A DNA stretch of 16,145 bases from Pseudomonadota bacterium (GTDB taxonomy: Bacteria; Pseudomonadota; Alphaproteobacteria; Paracaedibacterales; CAIULA01): the NCBI GenBank assembly GCA_021804455.1, contig JAJZHT010000008.1, positions 1 to 16,145 of the forward strand. The letters are read 5' to 3'. Shown piece after piece: positions 6,873 to 13,482 of the stretch. Made by a program: the position numbers and the translations under genes. The notes under the pieces were generated by a model that did no database searches, was not told where the DNA came from, and worked only from the letters and a program-made list of their open reading frames with translations. How positions within the stretch are numbered: position 1 is the first letter of the stretch; every line of letters starts with the position of its first letter.

Positions 6873-8879
6873 ATGATTTGCTGGCTCATGATGGTTTTTG
6901 TCTTGCTGATGACCGCCTGTTCAGCAAGCACCTTGCCAGATATAGAGTTGATTACCCAAATGATGGGACGCACTAAACTTGATCACCGTATTCAAGATTA
7001 CCCTATCCAGCAGCCGATCCAGGTTTTAGATTTATTAGCCCAGGAATTAAACCATCCTTCTCAACCCCTTCAACAGGAAAGAATTGCGAAAACTTTGATT
7101 GCTCTTGGTACTTCGCGTTATCAAGGGAATTATCCCATTCCCACCAATCATCAGGAGGAAAAAATACTGAGGCAAGCTTTAGGGCAAGCCGCTGCTTTTT
7201 TAAAAGAAAAAAACCTGCTGTCGGAAAGCGATATGACCCGTTTTATTGAAAGTTTCTTGCCAGAATCTGAAAAGAAAGATGCAGATTATAGGGAATTGGT
7301 ACGCTCTATTCTGATGGGGTCTTACAAGAAAGGGGGGCAAACTTTATCTTTATCCTTGGCGCCCCCTTTACCAGGGCAAAATTCCCTTGTTGGACTCAGC
7401 ACCTTCCTAGCCGAAACCAGCAATCCTCAGCACGCTTACCGGTCGGCTATGGCACTTCAGGATATTTTGCAAAATAAAACCGATTTTTCAGTTTTGTTAG
7501 AAGAAAGGTCAGAAGGGGCCCTTTACAATACGTTGGTTCCGGCTCTGATTCGTTTGGAAAAATATCGTCTCTTTGAAACAGAACACGGTTCCTTAAAAAC
7601 GCTTTCTCCCACTGTTTTTGATTATAAAACCAGCCAACAAACCCCTCAAAGTCATGCTGTTTTGTTTAGTTTGGTCAGTGCCATTCATAATGCTTTTTCC
7701 AACCCGAGGACTACACCTGAGGATTTTTTACGCCTGTTGAAATATCAAAAAAACAGCCGCCTTTTGCCAGAGGCTGTTAGAACAGCCCTTGGAAATATGT
7801 TGCATGAGCCACGTTTCAACAATTTGATCGATTCTGGCCTTTTGCTTATGGTGCAACAAACAATTCTTGGAATCGCTTCCCTTCAAAGGAGGGCACTCGA
7901 ACAACAATCCCAAAAGCAATCCCTGCTTTCTTATAATTTTCCTCAACTTTTCCCTGAAACTTGCCAACAAGAGCTTCAGCCCTTTTCCGTCAGGCATTTT
8001 GGCTCAAGTGGCGTGGGGGCACAGTGTGGATTTTTCAGCCTCAATTTTGAAAGTCGTCAAGCGGCGATAGAACAAATTCTTGATAATCTTATCGAACCTG
8101 AAATTTATACCCTTGCCAACATGATCACGTCAGAGGGCGCTAGGATTCGTTCGATGATGATGAATTACCTTCAAACAAACACCCCAAGCCCAGAGTTCAA
8201 ACCTTATTTTACTCTTTATGCTAAAAATCATGGCCTGAATGTTTCGGATCCTGATTTCTGGTTGAAATTAAAGGAAGATTATTGTCATTTAGCAAGTCAA
8301 ATTGCCGAAAATGAACGAAAAATTGATGATGAGTTTGATACCTTAAAGCAATTCCATAACCTTCCCATCACCGTACCTAGCGATGACGATGGTACCATCG
8401 CCAACCAATTTGCCATCTTAAGGCAACCGTTTGAACAAAGAAAGTGGGAGGAGCAAGCCAAAATTACCCGTTTCTTTTACCCGATGGCCGATTTTCAATC
8501 CTTTCTTCAACAGGTGATTCAACAAAAATTTAGAGGAGGAGAGTTGGAATTTGATCCCAACCCTGATTGGATGGTGGATACGATAAATTTTCCAAAATTG
8601 CTGGCCATTTTGAATCATTATGATATTTACGCCTGGGTTTCTTCATTGACTTTCCAAAATATGCAACGGCAAAGAGGCGCTGCCGTCACAACACCCATTC
8701 ATACAACAGAGGATGGAAAGTATGTCTTAGTACATTTTGCCCATGGGGGGCTGAATGCTAAACCCATGGATATTATCAACATGTCAGGTGGACATTTTGA
8801 AAAATGGGTTCGGTGCGACGATTGGGTTCGTCTGGCGCAAGCTCTTCGCCACAAAAACAAATATTCTTTACCCCGTTAA
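6873..8879 (+). CDS. putative lipoprotein of unknown function; putative OTU-like cysteine peptidase, paralogue 2
   Basis: Paralogue of the preceding gene, 668 residues. The N-terminus is hydrophobic with a lipobox-like LMTAC (12-16), making Cys16 a likely lipid-modified residue. Met at the -3 position and the absence of Lys/Arg before the core are atypical. EKYRLFET starts at Glu229, Cys385 sits in QCGFFSL, LYA starts at 448, and His641 sits in GGHFEKW. From Glu of EKYRLFET to the Cys is 156 residues in both paralogues, and from LYA to His is 193 here against 192. The Lys/Gln-rich insertion of paralogue 1 is missing. It lies 67 bases after paralogue 1 and is probably co-transcribed. AGAGGAA (6854-6860) is the likely ribosome binding site, though far from the ATG. 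The 3' end overlaps xerD by 12 bases. The peptidase role is an inference; it could be an inactive or unrelated Cys/His fold. Confidence 0.75.
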   Translation: MICWLMMVFVLLMTACSASTLPDIELITQMMGRTKLDHRIQDYPIQQPIQVLDLLAQELNHPSQPLQQERIAKTLIALGTSRYQGNYPIPTNHQEEKILRQALGQAAAFLKEKNLLSESDMTRFIESFLPESEKKDADYRELVRSILMGSYKKGGQTLSLSLAPPLPGQNSLVGLSTFLAETSNPQHAYRSAMALQDILQNKTDFSVLLEERSEGALYNTLVPALIRLEKYRLFETEHGSLKTLSPTVFDYKTSQQTPQSHAVLFSLVSAIHNAFSNPRTTPEDFLRLLKYQKNSRLLPEAVRTALGNMLHEPRFNNLIDSGLLLMVQQTILGIASLQRRALEQQSQKQSLLSYNFPQLFPETCQQELQPFSVRHFGSSGVGAQCGFFSLNFESRQAAIEQILDNLIEPEIYTLANMITSEGARIRSMMMNYLQTNTPSPEFKPYFTLYAKNHGLNVSDPDFWLKLKEDYCHLASQIAENERKIDDEFDTLKQFHNLPITVPSDDDGTIANQFAILRQPFEQRKWEEQAKITRFFYPMADFQSFLQQVIQQKFRGGELEFDPNPDWMVDTINFPKLLAILNHYDIYAWVSSLTFQNMQRQRGAAVTTPIHTTEDGKYVLVHFAHGGLNAKPMDIINMSGGHFEKWVRCDDWVRLAQALRHKNKYSLPR

Positions 8880-9821
8880 TGGGTTTTGCTTTTGCAAGGG
8901 ATGGTGTGTTGTCACCAAATCCCAAAGGTGTTGGGGCATTACATGTGTATAAATTTGTGTCGTACCAATATCAGCATGACCCAACAATTTTTGTATAACC
9001 AATAAATCGGCTCCTCGGTTTAAAAGATGCGTTGCAAAACTGTGGCGGATGACATGGGGCGACAAGCAAGCAGGATCCAAACCTGCTAGAACCGCTTGCT
9101 GCTTGAGAAGTTGTCCAAATCCTTGCCTTGTTAAATGACCCTGATGGCTGGTGGAGGGAAACACCCACACAGAAGTCTTAGGCCCGCTTTTGTTAATGAA
9201 ATAGGAACGTACCAATAAATAAGCTTGCAACGCGGCCACTGCAGGAGGGTTCAGAGGAACCAGCCGTTCACGTCCCCCTTTTCCACGAATCAACAAAACC
9301 TCTTGCAGCTTCTTGGTTTTAGCGTCCATCATCAAACTCCGCAGGGGTAACCCTACCAGTTCACTGACTCTTAACCCTGTGGCATAAAGGGTTTCTAAAA
9401 GGGCCGCCATCCTAACACTTTCTGGCTTATCAGAAAGTGCATCATAAACAGATTGCAAAAGCTGTTGTGTTTGCTGTTCCGTTAAAACACGGGTTAAAAC
9501 CCGCTTTTGTCGAGGAGTTTTTAAATCCAAACAAGGATCTTTAAGGATAATCCCCTCTGAAATCAAAAATTGATAAAATTGCCGCAGAGCAGAAAGACGA
9601 CGGGCTAGAGTCGTTGGCAGCATTTCTCTTTTTGTTAGATCGTAAAGATAGTCCTGAATAAGCTGGGCATTCGCCTTGACTAACGGCTTTTCTTTAAAAA
9701 AAACACAAAAATCCTGCAGGTCACGCCAATAAGCCTGTCGCGTATTATCAGCAACATGACGTTCGGCCGCCAACATTTCCAAAAATCGTTCTAAAAGGAT
9801 TTTGTTGGCTTGCACTGCCAC
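8868..9821 (-). CDS. xerD: site-specific tyrosine recombinase XerD
   Basis: Tyrosine recombinase that, usually with XerC, resolves chromosome dimers at dif during division. The N-terminal SAM-like core-binding domain covers about 1-100 and the catalytic domain about 110-300. All catalytic residues are visible: Arg151 (TGLRVSEL), Lys181 (GKGG), His256 and Arg259 (HVIRH), His282 (GHAD) and Tyr291 (QIYTH). LSPHVIRHSFATHLLNRGAD and TTQIYTHV are closest to E. coli XerD rather than XerC. Length is 317 residues against 298. The start is GTG, 2 bases after the stop of the small upstream gene, with no clear ribosome binding site, so translation is probably coupled. Its last codons overlap the convergent paralogue 2 gene. 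No dif-like site was noticed in the window. Confidence 0.93.
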   Translation of the reverse strand: MAVQANKILLERFLEMLAAERHVADNTRQAYWRDLQDFCVFFKEKPLVKANAQLIQDYLYDLTKREMLPTTLARRLSALRQFYQFLISEGIILKDPCLDLKTPRQKRVLTRVLTEQQTQQLLQSVYDALSDKPESVRMAALLETLYATGLRVSELVGLPLRSLMMDAKTKKLQEVLLIRGKGGRERLVPLNPPAVAALQAYLLVRSYFINKSGPKTSVWVFPSTSHQGHLTRQGFGQLLKQQAVLAGLDPACLSPHVIRHSFATHLLNRGADLLVIQKLLGHADIGTTQIYTHVMPQHLWDLVTTHHPLQKQNPLTG

Positions 9822-9823
9822 GT

Positions 9824-9952
9824 CTAGCTTTTTGGTTGGAGGATTATTTCTTTTTCGACCTTAATCGGTGTTACCGATACACCAATGGTACCAAAAAGGA
9901 TCAATCCACCCACAATCAATACCATGAGAACACTCCATATGATTTTCGTCAT
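9824..9952 (-). CDS. small single-pass membrane protein (42 aa), uncharacterised
   Basis: A short gene lying exactly between pth and xerD. ATG at 9952 encodes 42 residues: Met-Thr-Lys, one hydrophobic helix (about 5-24), then a polar tail VTPIKVEKEIILQPKS. AGGAG (9966-9962) overlaps the pth stop codon and is 9 bases from this ATG. An alternative GTG at 9955-9953 is 6 bases away. The TAG stop is 2 bases before the xerD GTG. The layout of ribosome binding site, single helix and tight junctions on both sides supports a real gene. The tail (a P.k.VEK.i pattern) resembles, from memory, small hypothetical proteins encoded in many alphaproteobacteria. I cannot name a function. Confidence 0.7.
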   Translation of the reverse strand: MTKIIWSVLMVLIVGGLILFGTIGVSVTPIKVEKEIILQPKS

Positions 9953-9964
9953 CACAATAAACTC

Positions 9965-10534
9965 CTAGGGTTTAAGACGTTGGGATACCTGGTTCAACCA
10001 AACAGCAGGATTACACCCAAACAGTTCGGGGGACCATTCAGCAATGCTGGTTAAAAGAGGGATCAATTCTTTCTGTTCATGCCCGTTAAAATTCCCAAGG
10101 ACATATGCAGAAACAGCGTCCGCATGACCAGGATGACCAATGCCCACCCTTAAACGCCAATAATCCTGACCTATCGCCTGGTCCAAACTGCCAAGACCCT
10201 TATGTCCGCCCGATCCCCCACCTTGTTTTATTTTAATCCGTCCAAAAGACAAATCCAGGTCATCATGCACAACATACAAATTATCCAAAGGCAACTTGTA
10301 AAAATGCATTAAGGGGCCCAAGGCCTGACCCGAGCGGTTCATAAAAGTCGCCGGCTTACAAAGCATTACCTTATGAGGTCCAATCATTCCCTCACTCACA
10401 AGAGAATGAAACTTAACCTTAAAGTCAGGGAAACGGTAGCTTTGGGCAAGGGTATCTACCACCATAAAGCCCACGTTGTGTCGATTAAGGGCGTATTGAG
10501 GACCGACATTACCAAGACCTGCCAACACAAACAT
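9965..10534 (-). CDS. pth: peptidyl-tRNA hydrolase
   Basis: Releases tRNA from peptidyl-tRNA that has dropped off ribosomes. At 189 residues it is close to E. coli Pth (194). Conserved residues are Asn9, His19 (the catalytic base, in LNRHNVGF), Asn66 (TFMN.SG), Asp91 (VHDDLDL) and His111. The G.GIGHPG motif is also present. An oddity is the position equal to E. coli Asn114 (GGHNGL), which reads Lys112 here (GGHKGL); the codon is AAG. It follows rplY by 24 bases, the usual alphaproteobacterial pairing. A strong AAGGAGG lies 8 bases before the ATG. It is in the rplY-pth-small protein-xerD operon. Confidence 0.96.
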   Translation of the reverse strand: MFVLAGLGNVGPQYALNRHNVGFMVVDTLAQSYRFPDFKVKFHSLVSEGMIGPHKVMLCKPATFMNRSGQALGPLMHFYKLPLDNLYVVHDDLDLSFGRIKIKQGGGSGGHKGLGSLDQAIGQDYWRLRVGIGHPGHADAVSAYVLGNFNGHEQKELIPLLTSIAEWSPELFGCNPAVWLNQVSQRLKP

Positions 10535-10542
10535 GGGATAAA

Positions 10543-10557
10543 CCTCCTTGCAAGGAG
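10543..10557 (-). promoter_or_regulatory. strong pth ribosome binding site inside a palindrome
   Basis: AAGGAGG (10549-10543, minus strand) is the pth Shine-Dalgarno sequence. It forms half of a perfect 14-base palindrome, CTCCTTGCAAGGAG (10544-10557). In RNA this could form only a short hairpin (about four pairs, six-base loop), which might mask the site weakly. Confidence 0.6.
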
Positions 10558-10558
10558 T

Positions 10559-11152
10559 TTAGGAAGCGGCCTCTTCGCCTGTTGTACCTGTGGGGGCTAC
10601 TATTGTTGCCAAAACATTGTCGCGAACAGGATAAGCGGCTTTGGTTCCCTCGGGTAATTTTAAACGTTCAATCAAAATACTATGATGCATTTCAACCCCT
10701 GTCAAATCCACAACAAGTTTTTCAGGAATGGAGTGGGGAGGACAAACAATTTCCAAAGCATGAATAATAACATTCAACGCTCCACCACGCTTTAAAGCAG
10801 GAGATTTATCCTCATGAATAAAGGTGATAGGAACAGAAACATGAATTTTCGAGTCTTTATTCACTCTTTGAAAATCAATATGTAAAGGCTCATCGCTTAC
10901 AGGATGGAGTTGAATATCTTTTGCAATCACTTGTTGTTTTTTATTGTCAATCTCTAAGGTAAAAACTTTACTGAAAAAATTGGATGACTCATATTCCTTG
11001 CGCAAAGTCTTGCCATCTACAGAAATCATTTGAGGATCTTGGTTATCACCATAGATAATACCAGGGACCCTATTCTGACGACGTAAAGCACGGGCAGGAC
11101 CTGTTCCTGGATGGCTACGGCTTTGGGCGGATAAAACTTCAACTGTACTCAT
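10559..11152 (-). CDS. rplY: 50S ribosomal protein L25 (Ctc-type, long form)
   Basis: Binds 5S rRNA in the large ribosomal subunit. The N-terminal L25 domain (about 1-95) has RVPGIIYG at 28-35 and the LHIDF motif. The C-terminal TL5/Ctc beta domain (about 100-185) has VP..F and a typical NV..H.LEIVCP segment. At 197 residues it is the long two-domain form found in alphaproteobacteria and many others, not the 94-residue E. coli form. The frame could begin 24 bases earlier, but ATG 11152 has GAGGAG (11164-11159) 6 bases upstream and gives the usual start. It is the first gene of the minus-strand operon continuing into pth. Confidence 0.95.
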   Translation of the reverse strand: MSTVEVLSAQSRSHPGTGPARALRRQNRVPGIIYGDNQDPQMISVDGKTLRKEYESSNFFSKVFTLEIDNKKQQVIAKDIQLHPVSDEPLHIDFQRVNKDSKIHVSVPITFIHEDKSPALKRGGALNVIIHALEIVCPPHSIPEKLVVDLTGVEMHHSILIERLKLPEGTKAAYPVRDNVLATIVAPTGTTGEEAAS

Positions 11153-11204
11153 TTCCAACTCCTCAAGGACATGCAAAAAAATAATAAAATAAGACTTGAT
11201 ACTT

Positions 11205-11233
11205 TACATACACGACTGCAACTATCTTTGCAA
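11205..11233 (-). promoter_or_regulatory. candidate promoter of the rplY operon
   Basis: On the minus strand TTGCAA (11233-11228) and TATGTA (11210-11205) are 17 bases apart and about 52 bases upstream of the rplY start. Spacing and position are good; neither hexamer is a perfect consensus match. Confidence 0.35.
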
Positions 11234-11541
11234 TCTATTCTGTCAGGCTTCTTCATGAAGGTTTTTTGGATACACTGGGTGAATTTTTTTGTTGGATAGA
11301 GGCTGAATATTAAGAAGAAATTAACCCTCTTTCGGTCATTCTGAAGCTGTTCCCCTGGGCGGCCGGGGGCCGGAGGGTGGGAATATGGCTTCAAATCGTT
11401 AACAATTCCTTAATTCTTTAACAAAAAAATAGAGTGCCCCCCCTAACACAGAGGCGGCTATATCTCCTATTCAAAATTCAAAAAATAGGTTATAAGTCAG
11501 CCGTAACATTCTTTCGTAATGAACCCCTTAAGGACCTCACT
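11234..11541. other. non-coding spacer between divergent rplY and substrate-binding protein genes
   Basis: No convincing gene or tRNA is seen in either strand here. The stretch contains a small palindrome CTTCATGAAG (11251-11260) followed by a T-run. It also has a nearly pure G/C block at 11352-11380, including a 5-bp GC hairpin CGGCC-GGG-GGCCG (11360-11372), and an AT-rich tract with TTAA repeats (11398-11425). An open frame runs in from 11434 towards the substrate-binding protein gene, but its protein start is better placed at 11542, so this part is probably leader. Confidence 0.5.
11399..11413. promoter_or_regulatory. TTAA-N7-TTAA element (CtrA-box-like)
   Basis: TTAA (11399-11402), seven bases, TTAA (11410-11413) matches the consensus of the alphaproteobacterial cell-cycle regulator CtrA. 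About one such match is expected by chance in a window this long and AT-rich, so it is only a candidate. It lies about 130 bases upstream of the substrate-binding protein start. Confidence 0.2.
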
Positions 11542-13473
11542 ATGTCGTCAAAAACCAAACTATCTTTCCTTTTAACACTTCTTTTGCTGGCGGGTTTTGG
11601 CTATTTCTACAAATATCGCCCCTGTGCAACAGGTCCCGTTCCCGCTTGTGTTCCCCCCAAGGAAGCCCTTGAACGTGTCCCCACCTCCCAACAATCCGTC
11701 CCAAATGTTGTGATTCCAAAAACAGCTGTCAAAGCCATTTCCAGATTTGGCCAACCTCGTTACGGTGACGATTTTGCTTATTTTAAACATGTCAACCCTA
11801 ATGCACCTAAGGGGGGAGCCTTAAAATTAAGCACAATTGGTACTTTTGACACTGTCAATAAGGATATTATCAAGGGAATCTGTGTTCAAGGAATTCTCCT
11901 CTGTTACGATCCCCTTATGATGAGATCTGCGAACGAACCTTTTTCTTTATACGGTCTTCTGGCGGAGTATGTTGACTTGGCGCCTGATGCTTCATCGATG
12001 ACTTTTTATCTGAACCCTAAAGCACGATTCCATGATGGTTCCCCTGTCACAGCCGAAGATGTTAAAGCAACCATAGAAACCCTTCGTGATAAAGGGTTAC
12101 CAAGGTATCGTCAATATTATTCCCGCATTGAAACCATACACATTGAAAATCCCAGGGTTATCAAACTCTCCTTTAAGAAAACAGAGAATGGCGAATACGA
12201 TCCCGAAATCCCCTTTATCCTTGCGCTTACAAAAATTCTCAAGAAATCACAAATTGAAAGCATCAACTTTGCCGAAAGCGGTCTTACAAAAATTATTGGC
12301 AGTGGGCCCTATCAGATTGAACAAATTGACCAAGGACGTTTTATAACCTATCAACGTGATCCAAATTATTGGGCCAAAGACCTTCCTGTAAGCCGTGGTT
12401 ATTACAACTTTGATACAATTCGTATTGAGTATTTTAAAAACGCGCAGTCTCAATTCCAGGCCTTTACAGCAGGTGAATTTGACGTATTTTTTGAAAGCAA
12501 TCCCAACCAATGGCAAACAGGATATAATTTCCCTGCCTTAAAAGAAAATCGTGTTAAAAGAGTTGAACTTGACCATCAGCGTCCTGTCGCCGTTCGTACC
12601 ATCATCCTTAACATGCGTCGTCCCATTTTTTCTGATTTACGTCTCAGAAAAGCTTTGGCTTTAGCGTTCGATTTTGACACCTTAAACAAAATGGTTTTCT
12701 TTGACAGTATGCGCTGTCCCCACAGCCTTTTTGCCAACACTTATTTGGCCCACCAAGGAAAAGCTGAAGGCCAAGAGGCCGAAATTTTAAAAAATTACTC
12801 CACCCAAATAAGTCCTGAATTCTTAAAAGAAATTCTAGAAAAACCCTTTACGCCTGCCCAAACCAAAGGGGATGGAGACCAACGCGAAAATCTTGCCAAA
12901 GCGGATGAACTTTTAAAACAAGCCGGTTGGACTTTACAAAATGGCAAACGGGTTAATCATAAAGGTCAAGTTCTAGCGTTGGAATTCATGCTTAAAGACC
13001 CTCGTCTGGAGAAAATTGCCCTTTCCTTTAAAGAAAGTCTTAAGAAATTAGGAATTGATCTTTCCGTGCGCATGATGGATACCGTTCAATACGAAAATCG
13101 AGTTGTCGAGTCAGATTTTGATATGTTGGTACATACATGGGCCAATTCCTTATCCCCCGGAAACGAGCAGATTTACTATTTTAGTGCTAAAAATGCCGAT
13201 ATAAAAGGAAGCAGCAATTATATTGGCGTAAAAGATCCTGTGGCTGAGGATTTAGCAAAGCGAGTCGCGGCTGCCAAGGATGAAGCCACACTGACCGCTT
13301 CTGTTCATGCCTTAGATCGTTATATTATGAACCAGTACTTTCAAATTCCTTTATCCTACGAAAATACGTTACGGTGGGCATATTGGGTTGATCGATTGGC
13401 GATTCCTGAAATTGACCCAGAGGTTGGTCTGGATGTTATGAATACAGGATGGTCTCCTGCTGCTGTTGGCTAA
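11542..13473 (+). CDS. ABC transporter substrate-binding protein, family 5 (YejA-like oligopeptide type)
   Basis: Periplasmic binding component for peptide-like substrates. The N-terminus carries a hydrophobic stretch (about 8-22) without a clear cleavage or lipobox motif, so it may stay membrane-anchored. A Pro-rich linker follows (about 28-62). The mature domain begins with the YejA-type signature: FGQPRYGDDF, then VNPNAPKGG and TFDTVN (about 69-106). Further SBP_bac_5 marks are DGSPVTAEDV, GSGPYQI and DPNYWAKDLPV. Length is 643 residues. The start at ATG 11542 is preceded by AAGGA (11530-11534) with 7 bases between; the frame is open back to 11434 without a better start. In E. coli yejA is followed by yejBEF permease and ATPase genes; none is next to it here, so the partner is elsewhere or lost. 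Confidence 0.88.
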   Translation: MSSKTKLSFLLTLLLLAGFGYFYKYRPCATGPVPACVPPKEALERVPTSQQSVPNVVIPKTAVKAISRFGQPRYGDDFAYFKHVNPNAPKGGALKLSTIGTFDTVNKDIIKGICVQGILLCYDPLMMRSANEPFSLYGLLAEYVDLAPDASSMTFYLNPKARFHDGSPVTAEDVKATIETLRDKGLPRYRQYYSRIETIHIENPRVIKLSFKKTENGEYDPEIPFILALTKILKKSQIESINFAESGLTKIIGSGPYQIEQIDQGRFITYQRDPNYWAKDLPVSRGYYNFDTIRIEYFKNAQSQFQAFTAGEFDVFFESNPNQWQTGYNFPALKENRVKRVELDHQRPVAVRTIILNMRRPIFSDLRLRKALALAFDFDTLNKMVFFDSMRCPHSLFANTYLAHQGKAEGQEAEILKNYSTQISPEFLKEILEKPFTPAQTKGDGDQRENLAKADELLKQAGWTLQNGKRVNHKGQVLALEFMLKDPRLEKIALSFKESLKKLGIDLSVRMMDTVQYENRVVESDFDMLVHTWANSLSPGNEQIYYFSAKNADIKGSSNYIGVKDPVAEDLAKRVAAAKDEATLTASVHALDRYIMNQYFQIPLSYENTLRWAYWVDRLAIPEIDPEVGLDVMNTGWSPAAVG

Positions 13474-13482
13474 TCCTCTACC

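Noticed and set aside
8868..9821. dif recombination site near xerD
   Set aside because: No 28-base site with paired XerC/XerD half-sites was noticed in the flanks; dif is usually not next to xerD anyway.
9836..10054. Plus-strand frame near a TTGGAGGA motif
   Set aside because: It is antisense to pth and to the small membrane protein; the sequence is low in hydrophobic pattern and shows no family features.
11149..11394. 81-residue minus-strand frame upstream of rplY
   Set aside because: It runs through the likely rplY promoter and the GC-rich block, and has no recognisable domain. Its end overlaps the rplY start.
11177..11541. tRNA or small RNA gene in the intergenic region
   Set aside because: No cloverleaf, GTTCGA-type T-loop or CCA end could be traced; the GC block lacks matching arms of tRNA length.
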